Source: an uncultured Mollicutes bacterium (GTDB taxonomy: Bacteria; Bacillota_I; Bacilli_A; ML615J-28; CAG-313). From it: DNA of 49,565 nt. The notes beneath the pieces were generated by a model that saw only the letters and a list, made by a program, of their open reading frames with translations, did not search any database and was not told the origin of the DNA. A program made the position numbers and the translations under genes. The stretch is taken from positions 1 to 49,565 of the forward strand of contig UQBM01000014.1 of assembly GCA_900539265.1 (NCBI GenBank), read 5' to 3'. Below, piece after piece: positions 1 through 10,800 of this stretch. Numbering within the stretch: the stretch's first letter is position 1; each line of letters begins with the position of its first letter.

Positions 1-5
1 TAAAT

Positions 6-31
6 AGTGAATAATTTTATTTTTATTCACT
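6..31. repeat. Inverted repeat at left edge
   Basis: AGTGAATAA (6-14) and TTATTCACT (23-31) form a perfect 9-bp stem around a T-rich 8-base loop. No clear T-run follows, so terminator function is uncertain. It lies just upstream of the truncated amidase reading frame and may mark the end of an upstream gene or a rearrangement joint. Confidence 0.4.
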
Positions 32-57
32 GTCTACTTTAGAGACATCATATCATA

Positions 58-1605
58 TTGCCAGAAATTGAGTTATTGACATATAAATCATCTGAACTTC
101 CGCTTGAATTACCAATTCCAACTAAGGAGGGCTATTGCTTTTTAGGATGGGCTACACCTGATGTTGTTGCAAAATATGGAAACACGGCACTTGAATTATG
201 GGATACAAGCGTATTATGGAAAGAGATACCTATTGGAACAAATGGTGATTTAACACTAACGCCAATGTTTGGATATACTAGATTTGAATTAGATGTAGAG
301 ACTACAATAATAGACATGAACGATATCTTGAAGGTTAATGTAATAAAAAAATATTTTAGTGCTGAGCAATTATTGTCAAAAATAATATTTGATAGTACAA
401 ATGATGAAATTTTAACTATTGATGAAGAGGGAATAATTAAACCTAAAAAGGCTGGTTATACTACAATAACTATTAGTTTAGAAGATTATTCAAATATTAA
501 TATTACATTAGGTATAACAGTTGTTGAAGATTTAGATGGTCTAGATGAGTTATTAAAAATTTTAGTAGATGCTAATGTAAAAGAGGTAATTGCTAAAAAT
601 ATTACAGTAACAGGTTATCAATTTATATATGGAATGCGTTTGCGTGGAAGTGTATCAAATTATTTGTTTGCTGAACACTTTGTTGATGAGACAATTTTAA
701 CTCCTCTTAATTCAGAAAATAGACCAGGTGATGTTCATAAAAAATATTATGTTTGTGTTCATGATACTGCTTCTAGTGCTAAAACTGCTGATGCTAAACA
801 GCATGCACAATATGTTCAAAATGGTGGTGGTGGTACTAGTTGGCATTATTCTGCAGGTGATACTGGTATTTATCATCAAATTCCTGATAATGAAAGAGCA
901 TATCATGCTGGAGATGGTTCAAGAGAATATCATTTAAATGATTCTGGATTATTGGCAAAAGCAGATGCAATGATGAAAGTAACAATATCTGAGGATGGAT
1001 ATTTTGAAATTGATGGTGAAAAATCAAAAATAAAAGCTCCACTTAAAAGCAATAATCAAATACCTATAACATCTGAAATAAATGATTCTGGCATTCGGGT
1101 TGTTGTACAAGATGGTAAATATTATATTGGTGATACTTGGTGGAGTGATACTTATAAACGTGTATCTAATACAGGAGGAAACGTTAATAGTATTGGTATT
1201 GAAACAATGGTTAATCAAGGTTCTGATTTATATTTAACTTGGCAAAAAACAGCTAAATTAGTAGCACATTTGCTAATTGATAATAATCTTACTATTAATG
1301 ATGTTAAGCCACATCACTTTTTCAGTGGTAAAAATTGTCCACAAACAATGAGAGATAATGGGTTATGGGATAATTTCTTAACACTTGTTTCTTTTGAATA
1401 TCGTATTTTAAAAGACTATAGTGATTATGAAATTTCTTTTGAATCTTTAGATAAAACTTATGTAAATGATAAAGGTAGGGTAATTAAACAAGAAATGAAA
1501 GATATTACTGTTAGTTATAATATAACTGTAACCAAAGACGGAGTATCAAAAACAATAACTTTGTCAACAATTATTCCAGGTAATTCTAGATTTCTTTTTG
1601 GATAA
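58..1605 (+). CDS. 5'-truncated N-acetylmuramoyl-L-alanine amidase with InlB-type repeat
   Basis: The product (515 aa from TTG 58) opens inside an InlB-type B repeat (PTKEGYCFLGW at about residues 22-32). A Big_2-like Ig segment follows (about 80-160), then an Amidase_2/PGRP zinc amidase domain (about 225-450). Candidate zinc ligands are the His of VHDT, the His of KPHHFFSG and the Cys of KNCP; SWHYSAGDTGIYHQ and NSIGIETM are family-like motifs. The family cleaves the bond between MurNAc and the stem peptide. It is clearly paralogous to the last 450 residues of the next gene, down to the closing TITLSTI motif. There is no signal peptide, no convincing ribosome site before the TTG, and stops lie in all three frames just upstream. 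I therefore read it as the 3' part of a larger broken or recombined gene. The amidase domain is intact; whether it is expressed is unknown. Confidence 0.75.
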   Translation: MPEIELLTYKSSELPLELPIPTKEGYCFLGWATPDVVAKYGNTALELWDTSVLWKEIPIGTNGDLTLTPMFGYTRFELDVETTIIDMNDILKVNVIKKYFSAEQLLSKIIFDSTNDEILTIDEEGIIKPKKAGYTTITISLEDYSNINITLGITVVEDLDGLDELLKILVDANVKEVIAKNITVTGYQFIYGMRLRGSVSNYLFAEHFVDETILTPLNSENRPGDVHKKYYVCVHDTASSAKTADAKQHAQYVQNGGGGTSWHYSAGDTGIYHQIPDNERAYHAGDGSREYHLNDSGLLAKADAMMKVTISEDGYFEIDGEKSKIKAPLKSNNQIPITSEINDSGIRVVVQDGKYYIGDTWWSDTYKRVSNTGGNVNSIGIETMVNQGSDLYLTWQKTAKLVAHLLIDNNLTINDVKPHHFFSGKNCPQTMRDNGLWDNFLTLVSFEYRILKDYSDYEISFESLDKTYVNDKGRVIKQEMKDITVSYNITVTKDGVSKTITLSTIIPGNSRFLFG

Positions 1606-1611
1606 TTTTTA

Positions 1612-1666
1612 AGCTCTGTATAAAAGCGAAAAGTATTATTTTTGTTTCAAATACAGAGTTTTTTAT
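1612..1666 (+). terminator. Rho-independent terminator after truncated amidase
   Basis: CTCTGTAT (1614-1621) pairs with ATACAGAG (1651-1658) and a run of T follows (1659-1664). The loop is long (29 bases), which lowers certainty. Confidence 0.5.
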
Positions 1667-1749
1667 TACAAATAGATATGTAAATTTAAGAATTTTATCT
1701 CAAAAAAACTGAAATTAGGATTTGAAAATAAAAAAAATTAATAAAAAAA

Positions 1750-1787
1750 TGAAAACGCTTGCTTGTTTTTTTAAAAAGTGATATAAT
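1750..1787 (+). promoter_or_regulatory. Promoter with overlapping cre-like site
   Basis: A -35 box TTGCTT (1759-1764) and -10 box TATAAT (1782-1787) are separated by 17 bp. TGAAAACGCTTGCT (1750-1763) matches the catabolite-responsive element consensus TGWNANCGNTNWCA at 12 of 14 positions and overlaps the -35 box. A CcpA-like regulator binding there would repress. The promoter is well supported; the cre assignment is tentative because the 3' half is degenerate. Confidence 0.6.
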
Positions 1788-1819
1788 AAAGTGTAAATTC
1801 AAGCGAAAAGGAGAATAAC

Positions 1820-4800
1820 ATGTTAAACATTAGAAAAAGATTTTTCTTATTATTAACTATTGTTGGGCTACTATTTGGTATTGCCGCATGTACAAATAAT
1901 GATGACTATGTAAGGTTATCATTTGATAATGACGTATATGAAGTAAAGGTAGGTCAGACCATTGATGTTTCCCCAATAGTTAACAAAGGATCAAACGTAG
2001 GTGCTGTAACTATAGAATACACATCATATGATGATCAAATTGCATCGTACTCTAACGGTAAGTTACAAGGGTTACGAGTAGGGGAAACAGTAATTAAAGT
2101 TGTTTGCTCTGAAAAACCTATTGCTTATGATATTGCAACAGTAAGAGTAGTGGCTAATTCACTTCCAGAAGTTGAATTTGAACCATTACAACAAAATATG
2201 TTAAAAGGAACTACACAAACGTTAAAATATCATTTTGTTCCTGAATATAGCAATGCTTTAATGAGTTTTATCTCTGCTAATCCTGAAATTGCAACTGTAG
2301 ATGAAAATGGTGTAATTACTGGTGTTGCTAAAGGTGTAGCAATTATTATTGCACGTGCAACAGATGAATTAGATGAAAATCAATATCGTGATTATGCATT
2401 TGTTGTAGAAGTATTAGAAGCTGATTTTGCAATTCAATATGAACTTAATGGAGGTACTAATGATCCATCAAATCCTGCTGGATATAATGTATTGAATCTT
2501 CCAATTGTACTAAAAAATGCAACAAAATTAGGACATAATTTTGTTGGTTGGTATGATAATCCAGAATTCAATGGTAATCCAATTACTGAAATTGCTGCTA
2601 ATTCAACTGGAGATATAACATTATATGCTAAATGGGAAGTATCAGTATTTGATATTACATATGAATTAAATGGAGGTACTAATGCTAGTGAAAATCCAGA
2701 TCAATATGATGTTAATAAATTACCATTACTTTTAGAAGAACCTACAAAAACAGGTTATAATTTCTTAGGTTGGTATTTAGGTGATGAAAAGGTTGATTCA
2801 ATTGCGGATGGAACAATTGGTGAAGTAAAACTCGTTGCTAAATGGGAAATTGCAACTTATAATATTACATTTGACTTAGTAGGTGGCTTATGGCAAGATT
2901 TAACGGGTATTGAATGGCCATATAACCGTGATCGTAATAAGATGGTTGCTGATTTCATTGTTGATTTTAACAAACATAGTGGAAAAACAGTTGCTGCAGA
3001 TGGCTCTGATTTCTTTGCAAGAAGTTGGATGGCAGATGGTTCAAGTGCTGGATATAAATTCTTAATAAGTACTGAATATGGAAGCAAATGGGGATGGTTA
3101 TTAGATTTTATAAATGATAATCGTCTTGCAAATGGTAAAACTGTGCTTAATGAAAATGATAATCAAGCAGAAGCTCGTGGTGAATTACATAATTTCTTGA
3201 ATGCTTGTGCACCTGGTGATAAAGGTGGAAATGCAAGTTATGGTTGTGATTATTCAACTGAAGAAGGTACAAATGGCTTTTGGCTATATATGGTAGATTT
3301 AGAAGAAGTTTTAGTTCCAAAGACATATACAATTGAATCTGAAGATATTCTTTTACCAGAGATTGCATATAAAATGGGATATAAATTCTTAGGTTGGTTC
3401 TTGAATGGTGAAAGAGTTGAAAAAATTGTCAAAGGAACAACTGGTGATCTTAATTTTGTTGCTGAATGGGAGATAGTTGAATATACAATTGAATATAACT
3501 TAAATGGTGGACTTTTTGATATTTATTTATATTCTAGTCGTGAAGAAATGGTTGATGATTTCTTAACTGATGCGATGACATATTATGGTAAAGATAAGAA
3601 ACCAAATTGTATGGTAGATGACAGTGGTACTAATGTTGGTTTTACTAATGTATTTACAGCAATATATGGTATCTTTTCTAGTGAAGAATATGGTACTAAA
3701 TGGGCATGGCTAAAAGAATATATCATTAATACTGCTACAGATGCTAAAGCAAGTTTAGAAAGTGGTAACGAAGCGTATTGGAGATATTCACTTGGTGCTT
3801 TCCTATTTGAAGATCATCGTACTTCATGGCCAGCAAGTGCTGATTATACAAATGATGAATTAGCTAATGGTTTTTGGTCACTTCTTTTAAAAGAAGGTGC
3901 AGTAGGACCTCAAAATACATATACAGTTAATGATGAAGTAATTTTACTTACACCAACTAAAGAAGGTTGTGTATTCTTAGGTTGGTTCTTAAATGGTGAA
4001 AAGATTGAAAAAATATCTAAGGGAACTATAGGTAATTTAGTTCTTGAGGCAAAATGGTATAATCCAAATGCTGAATTAGATATAGATTATCAATTAGATG
4101 GTGGTGTTTTACCAGAAGATGCTCCTACAAAATTTGTAGCAAAAGATGGACTAGTTACACTTCCAACTCCAATTAAAGTTGGTTATATGTTTAAAGGATG
4201 GTATGAAGACATTGAATGTACTAAAGAGGTAACAAATATTGCTTCTGGACGTTCTGAAGGTGTTGTATTGTATGCTTTATGGGAATTAGAAACATATAAA
4301 ATTGAATATGAAACAAATGGAGGAGAATTCTTAACTGATAGTGTTGCACCATTATATGCAACATTTGATGAATTAGTTTCAGAATTTATTAATGACTATT
4401 CAAACTTTACTGGAATAAGTGGCATTACTGCTGAGTCATTCTATGGAAAATCTAATCAATATGGACTTTATGGTTTCTTTAAAAATGAAGAGATGGCTAC
4501 AAAGTGGAATTGGTTATTAAATTTTGTCATTGAGATGGCTACAGAAGTTGGTTATAGTGGAAAAGCTTATTTAATGTTATTTGCTGGTGCTGCTAACTTT
4601 AATAAATATTCAAGATCAAATTTTGCTGCTTTCTTACAACAAACTCATTTAACTAAAATTTCTCCAATTTCAATGAATTTTGAGAATGTTGATAGTGAAG
4701 CACTATGGGCAGCATGTCCAACTAAAGATATTCAAATTGGTATTGAGGCAAAATATGATTATACAGTTTTAGATTTACCACTTGAACTAGCAACACCAAA

Positions 4801-7800
4801 TAAAGAAGGTGCAACATTTATTGGTTGGTATACAAATTCTGATCTTAAGAATGGTAAAATAGATAAATTGACAATTGAAACTATTGGAAATATTAAGTTA
4901 TATGCAAGATGGTCTGATTCAACAATTAATTTTGATACATTTAATATTAATTATGAGTTAGATGGAGGTGTATTAGAAGAAGGAGCACCTACTTCATATG
5001 TTGAGGAAACTGGAGTAGCACTTAAGGGTGCAACAAAACCAGGTTATACATTCAAAGGATGGTATTTAGATGTTGAATGTACGAAAGTTGTTACAGAAAT
5101 TACAGCACAAGATAAAGGTGATATCACTTTATATGCTTGTTGGGAGGCTGTAACTTATACTATTACATATGAAGTTGGAGAAGGAACGCTTCCAGTTGAA
5201 ACAGTTAGAGTAAGTGGTTATGATAGTCTTGAACAAATAGTTGAGGATTTATTAAAAGATTATTCTTCTTATACAGGCAATACATATACTACTCCAGCAG
5301 ATCTTGGTACATCTGCTTGGCCAAGCGATGCTGATCGTAATTTTGGTACTTTCTATTTATCAAATGTCAATGGGGTAAATATGTATGAAAAATATTCTTG
5401 GTTATTAGAATATTTATTAGAAGTAAATACTTCAGGTGAATATCCAAGAATATTAGTTAAATATAAAAATCCTGCTACATGTGTAGAGGTTGCTGATGAA
5501 ACATATGCTTTCTATTATGCATTTAAAGGATTTGTGCAAGCAATGCAATATCATTCTGGTAATAGTTATTGGGAAACAGCAAACTATGCTGATGCTACTG
5601 TTTTAAATAAAGCATTAGATTTTGCTCCAGATGCAGTTTATGAAGAAAAACCAGTAAGTGCAGAATTTACTTTAGAAACATTACCATTTGAACTTCCAAT
5701 TCCAACTGCTCCAGAAGGCAAAAAATTTGTTGGTTGGTATCAAAATAGTGAATTTAGTGGTGACGTTTGGTTTGAGGTACCAGTAGGTACAATCGGCGAT
5801 TTAACACTATATGCAAAATATGTTGATTTAAATGAAAAAGTGAAGTATAGTATAGTATATGTGTTAGGTGATGGTACTCTATCTGGAGATATCCAAACTG
5901 AATATACAGCTGGTGAAGTTCTAACATTAACAGCAAATGCAATAAGAGAAGGATATATCTTTAAAGGATGGTACTTAGATGCAACTTGTACGCAATTAGT
6001 AACTGAAATTAGTGCAGATACTTTGGGTAATATTACTTTATATGCGTGCTGGGAGGCTATAGAATATTCAGTAGAATTTGTAAATGTTGATGGCTTAGGA
6101 ACACAAACGATGGCCTTTGACGATTTATTACCAGTGCCAACTAAAGAAGGATATACGTTTAAAGGATGGTATAGAAACCCAGATTTTAGTGGTGATGTTG
6201 TAACAACTGTTGTTGGTGAAGGAAAATATTATGCTAAATGGGAAGAAAATGCTACTTATTATAATATTGAATATGTTTTAGATGGAGCAACCTTACCTGA
6301 AGGTAATTGGAACCAATATAACAAGCTTACAGGATTAGTATTGCCAATTGCTCATAAAGAAGGTGCAAGATTTATTGGTTGGACTTTGGATGAAAAAGGG
6401 TTGCAATTTATAGAAGAAATTGTTGCTGGTTCAGAAGGAGATTATAAATTATATGCCATTTTTGAAGAAAATAAATCTATGCTAGTAGTAGGAGCAGATG
6501 CTCAATTTAAGACTTTAGCAGAAGCACTAACTGCAGCTAATGAAGGGGATACGATTAAATTATTACCTGGTGAATATGATGAAGATGTAACAATTGACAA
6601 AGCAAATTTAACTATCATAGGTTCAAATGCTTCATTAAATCCTAATGTAGATACAAGAGGTGAAGAAGCTTTACTAAAGGGTGTTATTTCTGTTTCAACA
6701 ACTGCTACTAACTTAACAATAAATGGTCTTGCTTTTACTGGAAAGGCTAAAATTAAAAATAATTCGGATGGTAATTATCAAGGATTTAATTTCTTAAATA
6801 ATTTAGTGTATGATACAGAAGTTGATTCTTCTAATTGGGGAGAAACTGGACGTTATTTAATATCAGCTTTCATAGAATTTAAGATGTCAAGTGGAGGAAC
6901 AACTAATAATTTCTATTTTGCTAATAATAGATTTGAAAATGTTTCTACTACTAATATTCTTGTTAATAGAGTTAAAAATTTAACTGTTGATAATTGTGTT
7001 TTCTTAGATTTTGATCATGATGCGATTCGTTTAGAAGGCGGATATAATTATGGTGATTTATACTTTACTGGAAATTTATTTGAACAAACAGTTGTAAATA
7101 ATGGTAATAATGCAATATTCTTACAAGCTGTTGCTGGCGCTTCAGGTACAACAACTAAAGTTTTAGTTGCAAATAATACTTTCAAACAAATCGGTAATAG
7201 TAGTGTTTCTTTACCATATAATGGAGCTATATCTGCTCATACTTTCCAAGAAGCTAAAACAGATTGGGAAATTACAGGTAATATTTTTGATCATTGTTAT
7301 AATTATCTATATTTACGTAATAATGGAGCAAGTGCATCAAATTGGAGTTGTAAAGTAGAAAATAATCAATTTTTAGGTTTACCTGCTACACATTATTTTG
7401 GTACTTATAATGGTTCAGATACAGAAACAACTAATCCACATTTAGCTGAATTTGGTGCTAATTATTATGAAGATAATGATGGCGAGGTTATTACTGATTT
7501 AAGTGTTTATTCTGATTTATTTAAACATTTAAAGACTTATGGAACTACTCTTTCTGATGATTTAATTATAAGGAAGAATTCAGTTATATATGTATTAAAT
7601 GGTGGTAAATTAGAAGGTTCAGCAATTGTAGATTATGATGCAGCAGATAATGATTATAGTCTTGCAGTACCTACCAAGGATGGTTACAAATTCTTAGGAT
7701 GGACAACCATTAATGGTGTTAAATTAACTAAATTAGATAAAGGAACCACTGGCATTGTTACGGTATATGCTAATTGGTATCAATTACCAGTATATTCAAC

Positions 7801-10800
7801 TATTAATTATGTTTTAAATGGTGGAACTTTATCTAAAGATGCTCCAGTTGAGTATAAAGAGGGTATAGGAACAAAACTTTTAAATCCAACACTTAATGAA
7901 TCCTTCTTTGTAGGTTGGTATTTAAGTGATGATTTTAGTGGTAACCCAGTAACTGAAATTACTCCAGATATGACTGGTGATATAACCTTATATGCTAGAT
8001 TTGCTGCATATGTTTATAAAAATATTGAGTATGTATTAGATGGTGGAATTTTACCTGATAATGCACCTACAAATTATGTTGTAACTGTAGGAGTTGATCT
8101 TTCTAATATTGTTCCAACTAAAGATGGACATAAATTTTTAGGGTGGTTTGATAATGCTGAAGGTTTAGGTAATCCAATAACTGAGATTTCTAAAGATGAA
8201 GAAGAGGATATAACTTTATATGCTTTGTGGCAAGATGAAAGTGTTAATTTTGATGTTACCTATGTTTTAAATGGTGGTAATACTAAATGGGATAGTCGTG
8301 ATGCTTTAATTACAGAATTCCTATCAGATTTTTCTGCAATTGCAGGCAAGACTATAACGGCTGCTAATTTCACAACTGCTGCAAGAGAAACTGAATTTAA
8401 TGCTTTAATTAAAGATGATGCGATGTGGGCAAAATGGAAATGGTTATTTGAATTTATTGCAAGTACAGATAAACATGAAAAAGCTCCTGATTTCTATAAT
8501 AAAGTTTTAAATGATAGAGATGGTAGTGATCCAGACAATAAATGGTTCTTGACAAGAGATTTTGCTGGATTTGTAAATAAAACAATAGGAAATTTCTGGT
8601 TTAGTGTTAGTCCTGTTGATTATAGTTTATTTGTAAATGCCGATGGTTTTTGGAGTTTAATTGAAACAGAATATAAAGCCGTAGATACAAATACATTATT
8701 AACACCATATAGACCTTATTATATATTTGAGGGCTGGTATGATAATCCAGAATTAATTGGAAATCCAGTAAAAGTAATCGAAAGCGATTGTACATTATAT
8801 GCAAAATGGTCTAAACAAACAGTTACCTTAACATATGTTATGGGTGATGTTGATGCAACTATGGATCAAACAGAAGTTTTAGTACATGTAAGTGATTCAT
8901 TTGATCTTGCAACTCCTACATATGATGACAGATATTTAAAATTTAATGGTTGGTATCTTGAACCTGAATGTATCAATCCAGTTACTAAGGTTAATGAATA
9001 TACTAATAGCGATATGACTGTTTATGCCTCTTGGACTGAAATTGATGGATATACGATTAATTATGTATTAAATGGTGGTAGTTTGATTTATGAAGATCGC
9101 GATGCATTATTAGCTGATTTCTTAAAAGACTATAATGAAGCAATGGGCAAATCATATTTAACGGTTGCTGATATACCAACAGGAAATTTTGCAGATATTA
9201 ACTATCATACTTTCTTTACTAAGGTTTTATCAGACGGAACTAATATTCGTGAAAAATGGTTATGGTTAGCTGAATATTTATTAGAGTTATCTAGAAGAGA
9301 TTTACCGTCTAATAATTGTAATATATTAGGACTTGATGCTTTAATAAATAATAAGCCTTATACTGGTGATGCTATTTATGGGTTATCATATGCATTTAGA
9401 GCTTTCTTAATAGGAACTACTATTAGACCAGGCTCATCATATTCTTCAGTTGATTATACTATTTATGAAAATGCTCATGGTTTTTGGGATAAATTAAGTG
9501 CAGCTGAAAATACTGAATATTTAAATAATAAAGGTACGGTTATTCTTCCAACTGCATATCTTGAAAATTATAAATTTGTTGGTTGGTATACAAATCCTGA
9601 ATTTACAGGTGAACCTGTTACATCTGTAGAAGATACAATTACTTTATATGCTAAATTTGTTGAAGCTACACCTGTTGAATCTGTATCTATTGATAATAAG
9701 ATTACAGAATTAAAGAGATATGAAACATACCAATTAGAATGGTCAATTAATCCATCTAATGCTAATATACAAGCTGTTAAATTTGAAAGTAGTGATACTA
9801 GTGTTGCGACTGTAGATAATAAAGGATTGATTACTACAATATCAAATGGTACAGTAACTATTAAAATGACTTCACTTTCTCCAAGTGGAAAAACTGATGA
9901 ATTTACATTTGAGGTTTATTCTCCTGACCATTTTGATATCAATTATGAAACTAATTCTTATGTGGAAATAGGTAAGTCAATATTATTATTGGCAGATTAT
10001 GTAAAACGTGATGGTTCTAAAGTTAATCTTGTTTGGTCAAGTTTAACACCAGAAATTGCAAGTGTTGATGCTGGTGCTGTAACAGGTCTGAAAGCAGGAC
10101 AAGCAGTTATTCGTGTTGCACTAGCAGATGATGAAAGTACTTATCAAGATTTTATTGTTACTGTATTAGATTCTAATCTATCTGATGCATTAAAATATAT
10201 TTTGAGTGCACATGAAAGTAATGCTTTCTTGAGTTATGATTTAGGTATTGGTGCTGGTACACCTGCATATTATCGTGATATTGTTGGTAGTGTAAGTAAA
10301 TTATTATATAATGAACCACTTACAATTGATGATAGATATTATGCAACAGCTAATGCAAATGATAAAAATCATGGTGGTAAAATGAGTAGTATTGAATTTA
10401 TAACTGTTCACTATACTGGTAATATGGGTAAAGGTTCAACTGCTTCTGCAAATGCAAATTATTTTGCTAATGATACATCAACATCTATTCATTATGTTAC
10501 TGGTAATGATGGAGTATTTAGTGTATTAGATGATTCATATGTTGCATATCATGCTGGTGATGGAACTAGTGTTAAATTTGAATGGTTCCCAACTGGTGTA
10601 ACATATAAAGATGGTGATCCAGTATATCCAGTATTTGGTATTACCGCTAATTCTAAATTCTCTATTAATGGTGTTGAGACAACAATTAGTGTTCCAGAAG
10701 GTACAACTGCGGCTACTAAAAAAGTAACAGATAGTAAATGGATAAATGATATGGGACTTGCATTTAAGATTGTTGATGGACAATATTATATGGGAACAAC

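Larger units (their letters stand above)
2431..6470 (+). repeat. InlB-type B-repeat array A (about 11 copies, four with inserts)
   Basis: Each copy follows the pattern Y-x-L-N/D-G-G, then LP-x-P-x-K-x-GY-x-F-x-GWY, then G-x-I-x-LYAKW, about 65-70 residues when uninterrupted. Copies begin near 2435, 2650, 2860, 3480, 4080, 4300, 4937, 5155, 5850, 6065 and 6262. The third, fourth, sixth and eighth are interrupted after the first strand by the helical module. The copy at 6065 is short. The fold family (Listeria-Bacteroides repeat, beta-grasp-like) is known from bacterial surface proteins. Confidence 0.85.
7583..9660 (+). repeat. InlB-type B-repeat array B (six copies, two with inserts)
   Basis: Copies begin near 7587, 7800, 8022, 8250, 8820 and 9050, following the same Y-x-LNGG to LYAKW pattern as array A. 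The copies at 8250 and 9050 carry the helical module. The copy at 8820 is more diverged (LTYVMGD opening, LYxxW replaced by VYASW). Confidence 0.8.

Noticed and set aside
8607..8804. Long antisense frames inside the giant gene and other coding regions
   Set aside because: They lack ribosome sites and family motifs and follow from the skewed base use of the sense genes.
2431..9660. A CRISPR array or DNA-level tandem repeat behind the periodic pattern
   Set aside because: The periodicity is in the protein (InlB-type repeats); the DNA copies are too diverged and too long.
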